From contig DYNA01000012.1 of assembly GCA_020721325.1 (NCBI GenBank), positions 1 to 48,871 of the forward strand: a stretch of 48,871 nt of DNA. Reading direction: 5' to 3'. Source of the DNA: Paludibacter propionicigenes (GTDB taxonomy: Bacteria; Bacteroidota; Bacteroidia; Bacteroidales; JAIFNL01). Below are positions 26,351 through 35,084 of this stretch, in pieces (within the stretch, counting starts at the first letter, position 1; each line of letters begins with the position of its first letter). Made by a program: the position numbers and the translations under genes. The notes beneath the pieces were generated by a model. The model was given only the letters and a program-made list of their open reading frames with translations, had not been told where the DNA came from and made no database searches.

Positions 26351-27231
26351 CCGTTTCAAAAGATGGAACAGGCGATTTTGTTAGCATACAAGAGGCTATC
26401 AATCAAGCACCTTCATTTCCCTACGAAAGAATTACAATTTTTGTAAAAAACGGTATTTACAACGAAAAAATACGTATTTACAGTTGGAATCCGAAAATTA
26501 ATCTGGTAGGTGAAAACAAAGACAGCACCCTCATCGTTTTTGACCATTCGTTTGACAAAATCAATTTGGGCAGAAACAGTACTTTTCACACTTCAACCCT
26601 TGCGGTAGAAGCTAATGATTGCAAAATCAGCAATTTAACAATAAAAAATTCAGCCGGAGAAGTCGGACAAGCCATAGCTTTGGCTCTGTTGGGAAATAGA
26701 ATTTTGGTAGAAAATTGTAAAATTTCAGGAAATCAAGATAGTTTTTATGCTCAAGGCGAAAATTTTGTGCAATACGTAAAAGACTGTTACATAGAAGGAA
26801 CGACCGATTTTATTTTCGGCAATGCGACCGTTTTGTTTGAAAACTGCGAAATAAAAAGTCTGAAAAATTCTTACATAACGGCGGCTTCTACCGAAGCTGG
26901 AAGTAAATACGGTTTTGTATTTATAAACTGTCATTTCATTGCTAATGAAACAGTTACACAAGTATATTTGGGCAGACCTTGGCGGATTTATGCTAAAACA
27001 GTTTTAATAAATTGCCAACTCGAAAAGCACATTTTGCCCGAAGGTTGGCACGATTGGGACAAAATAGAAGCCCAAAAAACGACTTTTTATGCAGAATATC
27101 GGTCTTTCGGCGAAGGTGCAAATCCCTCAAAAAGAGTTCGTTGGGCATATCAACTGCGGAAAAAAGAGTTGAAAAAATATACACCTCAAAAAATTTTAGG
27201 CGAAAATACCTTTAAACTTTTGACAGAGTAA
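26287..27231 (+). CDS. CE8 pectin methylesterase domain, probably fused to PL10
   Basis: CE8 esterases remove methyl groups from homogalacturonan, making it a substrate for pectate lyases. The right-handed beta-helix shows FLTVSKDGTGDFVSIQEAIN, the two catalytic aspartates in GNQDSFYAQGE and GTTDFIFGNATVLFENC, and the Arg in VYLGRPWRIYAKTV. The ATG at 26287 lies inside the PL10 coding sequence, and the residues before FLTVSK have no signal peptide and no CE8 similarity. The domain itself begins about 26335. An A10 tract (26320-26329) at the junction makes a one-base slip the simplest account. If the break is real the esterase would lack an export signal. Confidence 0.85.
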   Translation: MERKIFCPKQNKKKTNESKFLTVSKDGTGDFVSIQEAINQAPSFPYERITIFVKNGIYNEKIRIYSWNPKINLVGENKDSTLIVFDHSFDKINLGRNSTFHTSTLAVEANDCKISNLTIKNSAGEVGQAIALALLGNRILVENCKISGNQDSFYAQGENFVQYVKDCYIEGTTDFIFGNATVLFENCEIKSLKNSYITAASTEAGSKYGFVFINCHFIANETVTQVYLGRPWRIYAKTVLINCQLEKHILPEGWHDWDKIEAQKTTFYAEYRSFGEGANPSKRVRWAYQLRKKELKKYTPQKILGENTFKLLTE

Positions 27232-27349
27232 ATTTAAAATCGAATTTCTTTTTTAATGCAATTTTTAGAATTTTCAAAAATAAAAAAAATGAAAAACATA
27301 TTTTTTTACCGAAAAACTTTTTAATAAAATTAGAAAAAATTGAATAAAA

Positions 27350-28135
27350 ATGAAAATAAGACATTCATTATGGTTGTTTTTACTTGTATCGTCAAGTTGT
27401 GCAAAACAGATAACTATTTATACCATAGGCGATTCAACTATGGCAAATAAACCAAAAGCCGAAATAAATCCCGAACGCGGCTGGGGACAAATGTTGCCAC
27501 AGTATTTCAACAATCAAGTTACCATAAAAAATAAAGCGGTAAATGGTCGCAGTACGCGAAGCTTTTTAAAAGAAAACCGTTGGGATTCAATTTATAAAGA
27601 GCTAAAACGCGGAGATTTTGTATTCATTCAATTTGGTCACAACGATGGAAAAATCACAGATTCAACACGTTACACAAATCCACAAGCAAGCTATCGGCAT
27701 AATTTAATCCGTTTTGTAGAAGACACTCGGCTGAAAGGGGCAAATCCGGTTTTATTTACTTCCATTTCGCGGCGAAACTTTAATGAAAACGGCTCACTGA
27801 TTGATACTCACGGCAATTATACTTTGGTAACTCGTATGGTAGCTGATGAATATAAAGTTCAATTAATTGATTTACAATATTTTACAGAAGTAATGGAAGA
27901 AACTTACGGACGCGAAAAATCGAAAAAATTGCATCTGAGTTTTGCAGCCGGCGAGCATGAATACTACTCGAATGGAATTTCGGACAATACGCATTTATCG
28001 GTGATTGGCGCAAATTATGTAGCGCAACTGGCTGTCAGAGATTTGTATTTGAACAACAAAAAGCTTAAAAAATATATTTTAAACAACGATTTTTTGCACA
28101 AAAAGAATTTTGTAGAACTTTTTACAGATTTTTAA
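27350..28135 (+). CDS. CE12 rhamnogalacturonan acetylesterase-like lipoprotein
   Basis: This 261-residue SGNH hydrolase would remove acetyl groups from rhamnogalacturonan I. The lipobox is VSSSC (Cys17). The catalytic Ser lies in YTIGDSTMANK, the block II Gly in NKAVNGRSTRSF, block III in FIQFGHNDGK, and the Asp-His pair in SDNTHLSVIGA. The spacing fits family CE12. It is intact and is the last gene of the pectin locus; 118 bases separate it from the CE8 stop. Confidence 0.92.
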   Translation: MKIRHSLWLFLLVSSSCAKQITIYTIGDSTMANKPKAEINPERGWGQMLPQYFNNQVTIKNKAVNGRSTRSFLKENRWDSIYKELKRGDFVFIQFGHNDGKITDSTRYTNPQASYRHNLIRFVEDTRLKGANPVLFTSISRRNFNENGSLIDTHGNYTLVTRMVADEYKVQLIDLQYFTEVMEETYGREKSKKLHLSFAAGEHEYYSNGISDNTHLSVIGANYVAQLAVRDLYLNNKKLKKYILNNDFLHKKNFVELFTDF

Positions 28136-28433
28136 ATACCTGAATATTTTTTAAAACCAAAATTGAAAACAAATAATATTTTTTTTACTTTCTAAAAATA
28201 TTGAATACAAAAACAAAGCAAATACAAAACAATTAAATTAAAAAATATTCTCAAACGTGAAAAATTTTATTTTTAAAAAGTAAGAAAACGGATTTCAAAA
28301 ATACGGCTTTTTTTATTCTTTAATTTGCAAATTTGAATTTTTTTTCACCCCAAAATAAAAAATATAAAATTGATACCAATTTTTACTTTTTTTATTATTT
28401 TTGTAAAAAATTAAAACTAAAATCCCCAAAAAA

Positions 28434-29699
28434 ATGAAAAATTTTATCATCTCGTTCGGTTTAATCTTTTTTTTGGCAAACGCTTTTGCACAAAAAGAAT
28501 ACGTTTGGACAAATTCAAATCTGGCAATTAATGCAACTTTAACTGACGAAAAAGTTGAAAATTCGTACAATAGTCTGACAATAAAAGACCAAACTTTTTT
28601 TATTTATATCGGGCGTTTCAAAGATTTTACCACACCTTTTGATGCAAAAGCCGAATTAACAAAAATGATAGACCCAAAGTACAATATCCTTGTGGGAAAA
28701 ATTCAAGATATAAGCCCAAAATTGGAAAAAATGAAAGGAAATATAGCCAATTTTTGCGAAGTAGATGGCAGCGGCGGCAAAACTTACGTCCAACGCGGAA
28801 TTTTTTCAAACCCCGAAGATTCGTATGTTTTTGAAATCGTGATTTCTTATCCAAAAGGCAAAGAAAATAAGGCTTTAGAAATAATTCAATCGGTACATTA
28901 TTATCAAGGCAATTTCATTCCGGCTTCGGCATTTGAAGAAATAAACGAAACAGAAATTTTGCAGAAAGAGTTCACAATCAATGCTATAGACATAATAAAC
29001 AAACTTCGCGAATCGGGCTGTAAGTGCGGCGAAAAACAAATGCCTCCGGTAGAACCGCTCTCTTACAACGAAAACCTCCAAAAAGCAGCCAAAGCGCACA
29101 CTTCAGACATGGTTGAAAGAAATTTTTACGACCACATTTCGCCCGAACCCGCACCTTACGGCACACTTCCTTCGGAAAGAATTTCTTTTTTCGGCTATTT
29201 AGCCAAAACATCGGGCGAAAATCTTATGCTCATGGTCATCAACGCAACTGCCGAAAATTGCGTTGCTGCTTGGCAAAAAAGCACCGGACATTGTTTGAAC
29301 ATGATGAACGGCGAATTTACAGAAATCGGAATAGCCGATTACATGGGCAGAGTTACGGCTGTTTTTGGTGCGCCGCACAAAAATTTTCAAAACGTAATAA
29401 CCGAAAATATGAACTCGGACACGTTAAACGGAAAAAAAATTATCGTTTATGGAAATCCCGAATGTGGAAAAACCAAACATGTTTTAGAGACTTTTAATGA
29501 AAATAAAATCGGTTTTTTATTTTGTGATGCGCACAACAACCCCATGTATGAAGCCGAAATGAAATATTTTTTAGTAAAAAACGGAGACTCTGACGGTAAC
29601 AATTTTGAAATAAATTATCCGGTAATTGTAATTGATAAAAATAAAATTTTCAATCACGGTAGCACCCATCTGACTGAAATTTTAAAAATAGTAAAATAA
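28434..29699 (+). CDS. secreted CAP-domain protein with glutaredoxin-like C-terminus
   Basis: The protein has 421 residues. A signal peptide ends at FAQ (20). Residues 22-160 form an unassigned alpha/beta region. Residues about 184-315 are a CAP/SCP-PR1 domain: NKLRESG start, AHTSDMVERNFYDHISP (His222, His234), SGENL (Glu262), AAWQKSTGHCLNMM (His286) and EIGIAD. Residues 335-421 look like a glutaredoxin/thioredoxin fold: IIVYGNPECGKTKHVLETF with a single active-site-type Cys344 (CGKT), and the cis-Pro in NYPVIVIDKNKIF (Pro396). CAP proteins have varied extracellular roles; the redox tail is unusual. The gene stands alone, convergent to the P-type ATPase. Confidence 0.85.
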   Translation: MKNFIISFGLIFFLANAFAQKEYVWTNSNLAINATLTDEKVENSYNSLTIKDQTFFIYIGRFKDFTTPFDAKAELTKMIDPKYNILVGKIQDISPKLEKMKGNIANFCEVDGSGGKTYVQRGIFSNPEDSYVFEIVISYPKGKENKALEIIQSVHYYQGNFIPASAFEEINETEILQKEFTINAIDIINKLRESGCKCGEKQMPPVEPLSYNENLQKAAKAHTSDMVERNFYDHISPEPAPYGTLPSERISFFGYLAKTSGENLMLMVINATAENCVAAWQKSTGHCLNMMNGEFTEIGIADYMGRVTAVFGAPHKNFQNVITENMNSDTLNGKKIIVYGNPECGKTKHVLETFNENKIGFLFCDAHNNPMYEAEMKYFLVKNGDSDGNNFEINYPVIVIDKNKIFNHGSTHLTEILKIVK

Positions 29700-29971
29700 T
29701 TTTTTTTTGAAAAAAAATAATAATTAATTGTTCCATTTTACTTTTTTTAATGATAAAAATAGGATAAAAAATTAAAATTTTAACCTTAAATCGCTAAATC
29801 TGGCACAAAAACACGAATAAAAACAAATAAAAATATAAATTTTGGTAAACAAAATTCGATTTTAATTCATGTGTTTGAGGCAAAAATAAAAAGTCTTATG
29901 GGTTTCAGTATTAAAAAATTACGCATTAATTTAATGATTTCCGAATATTAAACGTTTAACAATTTACCCGT

Positions 29972-32353
29972 TTATTTAAGTTTTCGCGAAAGCAAAAGAA
30001 CACTCAAACTAACAAATGCCACGACCGAAACCGAACTTGCGGGCATTAAAATAGCGGCAATAATGGGAGAAAGTTTTCCGGTAACGGCAAAATAAAGTCC
30101 GGCAATATTGTATAAAACGGATAAAAAATAGCTAAAATAAACTATTCGAACCGCTGTTTTTGAAAACCGAATGAAAGAAAGCAATTTGTAAAATTTATTT
30201 GCCTCCAAAATGGCATCGCAAGCGGGCGAAAAATGGTAAATATTGTCGGCAATCGAAATGCCCACGGAGCTTTCGTTGAGTGCGCCGGCGTCATTTAAGC
30301 CATCGCCCACCATTAAAACATTTTTTCCTTGTTTTTTTAGTTTCCGAACAAATTCCAATTTATCTTGTGGTAACTGATTGAAATGCAAATTTTTATCTGT
30401 TCCAAAAAGTTGAATTAAATTTTGTTTTTCCAAATCGTTATCTCCTGTAACTAAATGTAACTCATTGTTTTTCAATCCATTTAAAACGTCTTGTAGTCCT
30501 TGCCTATATTCATTTTCTATGCTAAAATATCCCAAATATTGCTCATTAATTGAAAGGTATGCTTTTCCTTTAGTTTCTTCATTTTCAGCATTATGGCTTT
30601 CGCCAAAAATAAATTCTTTTGAGCCTAATTTAACTTTTGCCGAATCCCAAAAAGCGACCACTCCACGCGAAGGAATTTCTCTAAATTCCTTTAAATCAAT
30701 CCATTTGTCGCTATCAAGCGATTTATAAACCGATGCACTTACGGGGTGAGTAGAATTTCGCGTAAGCGACTTAATAACAGCCACTTGCTCGCTATTTAAC
30801 TCATTTCCGACAAATTTAACATTTTGTTTGTCGGCTTGCGTTAAAGTTCCGGTTTTATCAAAAACAAAACTGTTTATTTTAGCTAATTCCTCAACAACCG
30901 CAGAATTTTTCAGGTAAAAACCCAAACGCCCAAAAACGCCCATCGTATTGCCAAAAGTAAACGGAATGGAAAGAGCCAAAGCACACGGACACGCCACTAT
31001 CAAAACCGATGTAAACGCCTTGATAGCCAACGAACTATCAGCCCAAAGCCAATAAAAAAGCGTCAAAAAAGCAACACTCAAAACAATGTAAGTAAAATTG
31101 CGACTTACTTTATCAGTTAGCTCCGAAAGTGAGTGTTTTTCAGAGCTTTTCGTATCATTTTGTTCCCAAAGAGTGGTTAATTTGCTTTGTTTTACTTCCG
31201 CTTTAATGGTTATTTCGATTGATGCGCCAATTTGCCTGCCACCGGCATAAACATCATGCCCGATTTCTTTTTTTATGGGTTTCGATTCGCCGGTTACAAA
31301 ACTGTAATCAATAAAAGCCGTTCCTTTGCTCAAAACGCCGTCTGCTGGTATAAGTTCCTGATTACGAACCAAAATGACATCGTCTTTTTTCAAATTTTCT
31401 ATCAAAATACTCTCTTCGGTTTGCCCTAAAAGTTTTGTAACGGCAATGGGAAAATACGACTTATAATCGCGCTCAAAAGAGAGTGCTTGATAGGTTTTAG
31501 CCTGATACCACTTGCCAATAAGCAAGAAAAACACAAATCCGGAGAGCGAATCCATGTATCCGGCACCCGATTTTGAGAAAATTTCGTAACTACTCTGCAA
31601 AAAGATAGCCAACATGCCTATCGAAATGGGCAAATCGATGTTCAAAATGCCTTTTCTAAGGTTTTTGAACGCCGAAAGTAGGTATTCGCTGCCGCTAAAC
31701 AGCAAAACAGGCAGTGCAAATGCAAAATTTAAGTACCCAAACGCCGAACGAAAGGTTTGACTCATCAATTCGCTTCCGGGCATGTATTCGGGAAAACTCA
31801 GCATCATTGTATTTCCAAAACCAAACGCCGCCACGCCTATTCGCATATAAAGTAACTTGTTATTTTGTCGGTTTTGTACTTCGGTGGCTTTTGCCAAAGA
31901 AATTTGTGGAATGTAATGTATAGAAGCCAATAACTCAACTACTTGGCGAAGTGTAATTTCACTTTCGTTAAAAGTAATTGAAACTTCCTTTTTTACAAAA
32001 TTAGTAATTGACTGCTTAATACCTGAATGTAAGCGATTTAAGTTTTCGAGCAACCAAATACAACTGCTGCAATGAATGGACGGAATATACAAGGTTATTT
32101 TTTTAATTTCGTCTTGCGAAAACTCAAAAAGTTTTTCTTTCACTTCTTCGTTGTCGAGATAGGCATATTTGTTACCAAAATCTGCATTTTCGACCCTAAT
32201 TCCGGGCGTTTCCTCAATTTTATAATACGAATAAAGTTTGTTTTCGTTCAAAAGTTGATACACGGTTTTGCAGCCATTGCAACAAAAATTCATATTGTTC
32301 CAAACCACCGGACTGTTTCCGCAATCTTCGCCGCAATGCACACAAGGAGTCAT
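29972..32353 (-). CDS. ccoI: copper-type P1B ATPase, CcoI/FixI-like
   Basis: This 793-residue inner-membrane pump carries metal, probably copper, out of the cytosol for cbb3 oxidase assembly. Residues 1-30 form the extra cysteine-rich domain (CVHCGEDC, CCNGC) typical of CcoI-like pumps. An HMA-like domain follows with CSSC (95-98). The membrane part carries CPC (455-457), TGES (354-357), the phosphorylated Asp499 in DKTGT, HP in STHPVSAS and GDGLNDAGAL. In Bacteroidota this gene normally heads a cco cluster; here ccoS and ccoNOP are absent and the next gene downstream is convergent, so the role in cbb3 assembly is inferred from domain content only. Confidence 0.88.
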   Translation of the reverse strand: MTPCVHCGEDCGNSPVVWNNMNFCCNGCKTVYQLLNENKLYSYYKIEETPGIRVENADFGNKYAYLDNEEVKEKLFEFSQDEIKKITLYIPSIHCSSCIWLLENLNRLHSGIKQSITNFVKKEVSITFNESEITLRQVVELLASIHYIPQISLAKATEVQNRQNNKLLYMRIGVAAFGFGNTMMLSFPEYMPGSELMSQTFRSAFGYLNFAFALPVLLFSGSEYLLSAFKNLRKGILNIDLPISIGMLAIFLQSSYEIFSKSGAGYMDSLSGFVFFLLIGKWYQAKTYQALSFERDYKSYFPIAVTKLLGQTEESILIENLKKDDVILVRNQELIPADGVLSKGTAFIDYSFVTGESKPIKKEIGHDVYAGGRQIGASIEITIKAEVKQSKLTTLWEQNDTKSSEKHSLSELTDKVSRNFTYIVLSVAFLTLFYWLWADSSLAIKAFTSVLIVACPCALALSIPFTFGNTMGVFGRLGFYLKNSAVVEELAKINSFVFDKTGTLTQADKQNVKFVGNELNSEQVAVIKSLTRNSTHPVSASVYKSLDSDKWIDLKEFREIPSRGVVAFWDSAKVKLGSKEFIFGESHNAENEETKGKAYLSINEQYLGYFSIENEYRQGLQDVLNGLKNNELHLVTGDNDLEKQNLIQLFGTDKNLHFNQLPQDKLEFVRKLKKQGKNVLMVGDGLNDAGALNESSVGISIADNIYHFSPACDAILEANKFYKLLSFIRFSKTAVRIVYFSYFLSVLYNIAGLYFAVTGKLSPIIAAILMPASSVSVVAFVSLSVLLLSRKLK

Positions 32354-32848
32354 TTAATTTTTTTTTTAAGAAAAATGGGTAAAAAATTTCAATTTTTATT
32401 CATACAAACTTAAATTTTTTCACAAAAAAATAAAATTTTTTTTCACAAAAAAAGATTTATTTGGAAAAAATCAATATTAAAAACATGGATTTAGTAATTT
32501 TGTAAAATTTTCAAAAAATTGATTTTCAAATATTTAAAGTATTCAATTTACATTTATAGCTATGAAGAATATTTCAATAAAAAAAGTAAAAAAAAATGTG
32601 TATAAAAAAAGTTAAAAAATTGAATAAAAAAATTCTTTCATGGTATTAAAAAATTCACTATCAAATAATTAAAATAAAAAATTTATAAAGAAATTTCACT
32701 TTTTGGAAAAAACTTTGTTTAAAAAAAAATATTTTATATCTTTGAAAAAAAATAAATAAAGTCAAATTTATATTTTTAAAAATAAAATCTTTCACAAAAT
32801 CTATTTTTAAATTATTGATTATCAAAGGTTTAATAAAGCATTAAAACC
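32354..32848. other. AT-rich divergent intergenic region
   Basis: No gene is supported in this 495-bp stretch. On the left, minus-strand TAAGTTTG at 32405-32412 may be the -7 box of the P-type ATPase gene. On the right is the MCE gene promoter (32714-32744). The middle is A/T tracts. Confidence 0.5.
32714..32744 (+). promoter_or_regulatory. promoter of the MCE gene
   Basis: TTTG at 32714-32717 and TATCTTTG at 32737-32744 are 19 bases apart, a full match to the Bacteroidota promoter. The leader would be about 98 bases. Confidence 0.75.
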
Positions 32849-33778
32849 ATGAAGCAAGAGATAAAAATTTCCATAATAGTTAGCCTAAGTATCCTCATTT
32901 TAATTTGGGGAATAAGTTATTTAAAAGGGAATGATTTGTTTACGACAGATAATTATTTTTATGCTCAATATTCTGATATTCAGGGCTTAAAGGTTTCTTC
33001 ACCTGTGATGTTGAATGGATTTAAAATTGGTTATGTGAAACAACTCGCTCTTTCAAATAATGCTGAAAATAAAGTAGAAGCCGAGCTTGCCATATTAAAA
33101 AAATATACACTTCCAGCCGATAGCAAAGCATTGATTTACAGTGTGGACTTGATGGGAACGAAGGCTGTAAAAATAGAATTGGGCAAATCGAAAAAAAATT
33201 TAGAAGACGGAAGTAAAATAGAAGCAGGAATTGAATCGGATTTGTTTGCGCAAATATTGCCCTTGAAAGATGATTTGAGCAAAATACTTAAAAGTGTAGA
33301 TACTCTTGTGCAAAGTATTAGTAATGTGTTAGATAGCGCAGCTCAAGCCGACTTAAAGCAAAGTATGTCAAATCTCAATTCGGGTTCAAATGAACTGAAA
33401 ATGCTTTTGCAATCGGAACGAAATCGTTTGAAATCGATTTTGAGCCATATCGATTCGGTAAGTGGAATGCTCAAAAATAACAGTAAAAATTTGAGCAACG
33501 CCATGAAAAATTTTTCCAATATAAGCGACTCTTTGGCGCAAGCCAATTTGAAGCAAACCGTTGAAAATGCTAACAAAACGCTATTATTAACTGCCGAAGT
33601 GATGCAAAAAATCAATTCAGGCAAAGGCACTTTGGGAGCTTTGGTTCACAATGATAGTTTGTACACAAATTTGAAAAATACAACGGAAAATCTGAATCTA
33701 TTGCTAAAAGACATGAAAGAAAATCCCAAACGATATGTTCATTTTTCACTTATAGACAAAAATAAAGAAGAAAAATAA
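32849..33778 (+). CDS. MlaD/MCE-domain protein
   Basis: The 309-residue protein has one N-terminal membrane helix (about 8-25), an MCE domain (about 38-115: YAQYSDIQGLKVSSPVMLNGFKIGYV, LMGTKAVKIELG) and a long coiled-coil region with repeated SxSxxL spacing to the C-terminus. MCE proteins form hexamers that carry phospholipids between the membranes with an MlaEF ABC unit. Genes for mlaE and mlaF are not next to it, as is common in Bacteroidota where the operon order varies. The promoter just upstream is strong. Confidence 0.9.
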   Translation: MKQEIKISIIVSLSILILIWGISYLKGNDLFTTDNYFYAQYSDIQGLKVSSPVMLNGFKIGYVKQLALSNNAENKVEAELAILKKYTLPADSKALIYSVDLMGTKAVKIELGKSKKNLEDGSKIEAGIESDLFAQILPLKDDLSKILKSVDTLVQSISNVLDSAAQADLKQSMSNLNSGSNELKMLLQSERNRLKSILSHIDSVSGMLKNNSKNLSNAMKNFSNISDSLAQANLKQTVENANKTLLLTAEVMQKINSGKGTLGALVHNDSLYTNLKNTTENLNLLLKDMKENPKRYVHFSLIDKNKEEK

Positions 33779-33817
33779 AAAAAACTGGATTTTTTTTACA
33801 AAGATTAATTTTTTTTT

Positions 33818-33845
33818 TTTGAATAAAATTTATTTATTATATTTG
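33818..33845 (+). promoter_or_regulatory. possible siaB promoter
   Basis: TTTG at 33818-33821 and TATATTTG at 33838-33845 are 16 bases apart, shorter than usual. The -7 box is a full match. Confidence 0.45.
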
Positions 33846-33890
33846 TAATGATTAAAATTTCTAATTTATAGAAAAAATAAGTCAAAAATA

Positions 33891-34457
33891 GTGAAAAGCA
33901 ACGAAAATAATACAAATAATTTTGAACTCGAAAAGTGGTTTTCATCTCAACTTTTGGGAGAAGTATTATTTTCATACAAAGGCAATATTTCGCCATCTTT
34001 GATAACAGAGATTTTAGAAACCATTGAAAATGAGCTGGGTAAGAAGGAAGAGAAGATGAAAATAAAAAAGCGAGTGTATAATATTCTGGTAGAAGCACTC
34101 CAAAATTTATATCATCACATCGACTCCACACCTCAGGAAAAATTAAGTTTGGGCGAAAGATTTATTGTTTTTATTATAAGCAAAGACGGCGAATCTTATA
34201 GAATAATAACAGGAAATTTTATAAAAATCAACAAAGTTCGCTTACTAAAAGATAGAATAGACCAGGTGAATTATTTATCGGTAGAAGAGCGCAAAGCCCT
34301 TTATAAACTGATACTTAACAACCAAGAGTTTTCGGAAAAAGGCGGTGGCGGCTTGGGTATAATTGATATTGCCCGCCGAATATCGACCGATTTGAATTAC
34401 AATTTTTTTCGATACGACGATGAATATGCTTTTTTTGCATTGCACGTAGAAATATAA
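33891..34457 (+). CDS. siaB: SiaB-family protein kinase
   Basis: The 188-residue protein matches the SiaB family (DUF6272), a GHKL-fold kinase. It shows the ATP-site helix RVYNILVEALQNLYHHID (about 63-80, with the N-box Asn) and a glycine-rich lid GGGGLGIIDIARR (about 151-163). In Pseudomonas the orthologue phosphorylates SiaC in a partner-switch pathway. It starts with GTG at 33891, and the SiaC gene follows 124 bases later. A matching SiaA phosphatase and SiaD cyclase are not in the window, so the output differs from Pseudomonas or lies elsewhere. Confidence 0.85.
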   Translation: MKSNENNTNNFELEKWFSSQLLGEVLFSYKGNISPSLITEILETIENELGKKEEKMKIKKRVYNILVEALQNLYHHIDSTPQEKLSLGERFIVFIISKDGESYRIITGNFIKINKVRLLKDRIDQVNYLSVEERKALYKLILNNQEFSEKGGGGLGIIDIARRISTDLNYNFFRYDDEYAFFALHVEI

Positions 34458-34581
34458 TATTTTTAGATAAAAAAAAAGAAATGTTTTAAATATAAATATT
34501 TTTATTATTTTCGTAACAAAAAAAAAGCCAACGATAAGAATTAAAAATTTGAAAATCAAAAAAATAAAACTAAAATAAATT

Positions 34582-34965
34582 ATGGAAGCAATATTAATAG
34601 AAGGTACTCCAAAAACACCAACGGTAAATTTCAATGCTCAGGAAGGTAAATTCGAAATCAAAGGACGTTCGATACCTGAAAATTCGATTGAGTTTTACAA
34701 GCCTTTAGTGGATTGGTTAGACAAATATGCTTCAAATCCTCTGGATAAAACAGAAGTAAATATTCAATTAGAGTATTTCAATACAAGCTCATCGAAATGT
34801 ATTCTCGACGTTTTTAAAAAACTCGAAAAAGTATCTCAAGGCAATAAAGAAATAGTAATCAATTGGTTTTACGAAGAAGATGACGAAGACATGCTTGAGG
34901 CGGGTGAGGATTACCAATCTATTTTACGAATCCCTTTTAAAATGATTGAAATTGGAGAAGAATAA
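34582..34965 (+). CDS. siaC: SiaC-family regulatory phosphoprotein
   Basis: This 127-residue acidic protein belongs to DUF1987/SiaC, small STAS-like switch proteins. The phosphoacceptor region reads YFNTSSSKCILDVF with Thr68 at the same number as the threonine phosphorylated in the Pseudomonas protein. The N-terminus (GTPKTPTVNFNAQEGKFEIKG) and the WFYEEDDEDMLEAGEDY block are typical. It is the natural substrate of the kinase gene just upstream. Its target here is unknown; the convergent ABC transporter is only a neighbour. Confidence 0.9.
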   Translation: MEAILIEGTPKTPTVNFNAQEGKFEIKGRSIPENSIEFYKPLVDWLDKYASNPLDKTEVNIQLEYFNTSSSKCILDVFKKLEKVSQGNKEIVINWFYEEDDEDMLEAGEDYQSILRIPFKMIEIGEE

Positions 34966-35031
34966 AATTTTACCGTTTTAATTTTATAAAATTTTATTTT
35001 ATTTCAAAATAAAAAGTAAAAAATATATGGC

Positions 35032-35057
35032 AACCACCAAAAAAATTGGTGGTTTTT
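35032..35057. terminator. bidirectional terminator
   Basis: A 9-bp perfect stem (AACCACCAA with TTGGTGGTT) with a 5-base loop is followed by T residues on the plus strand and lies between the convergent siaC and ABC transporter genes. Confidence 0.85.
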
Positions 35058-35084
35058 ACCTAAATTCGTTTTTTTATTTTTTTT

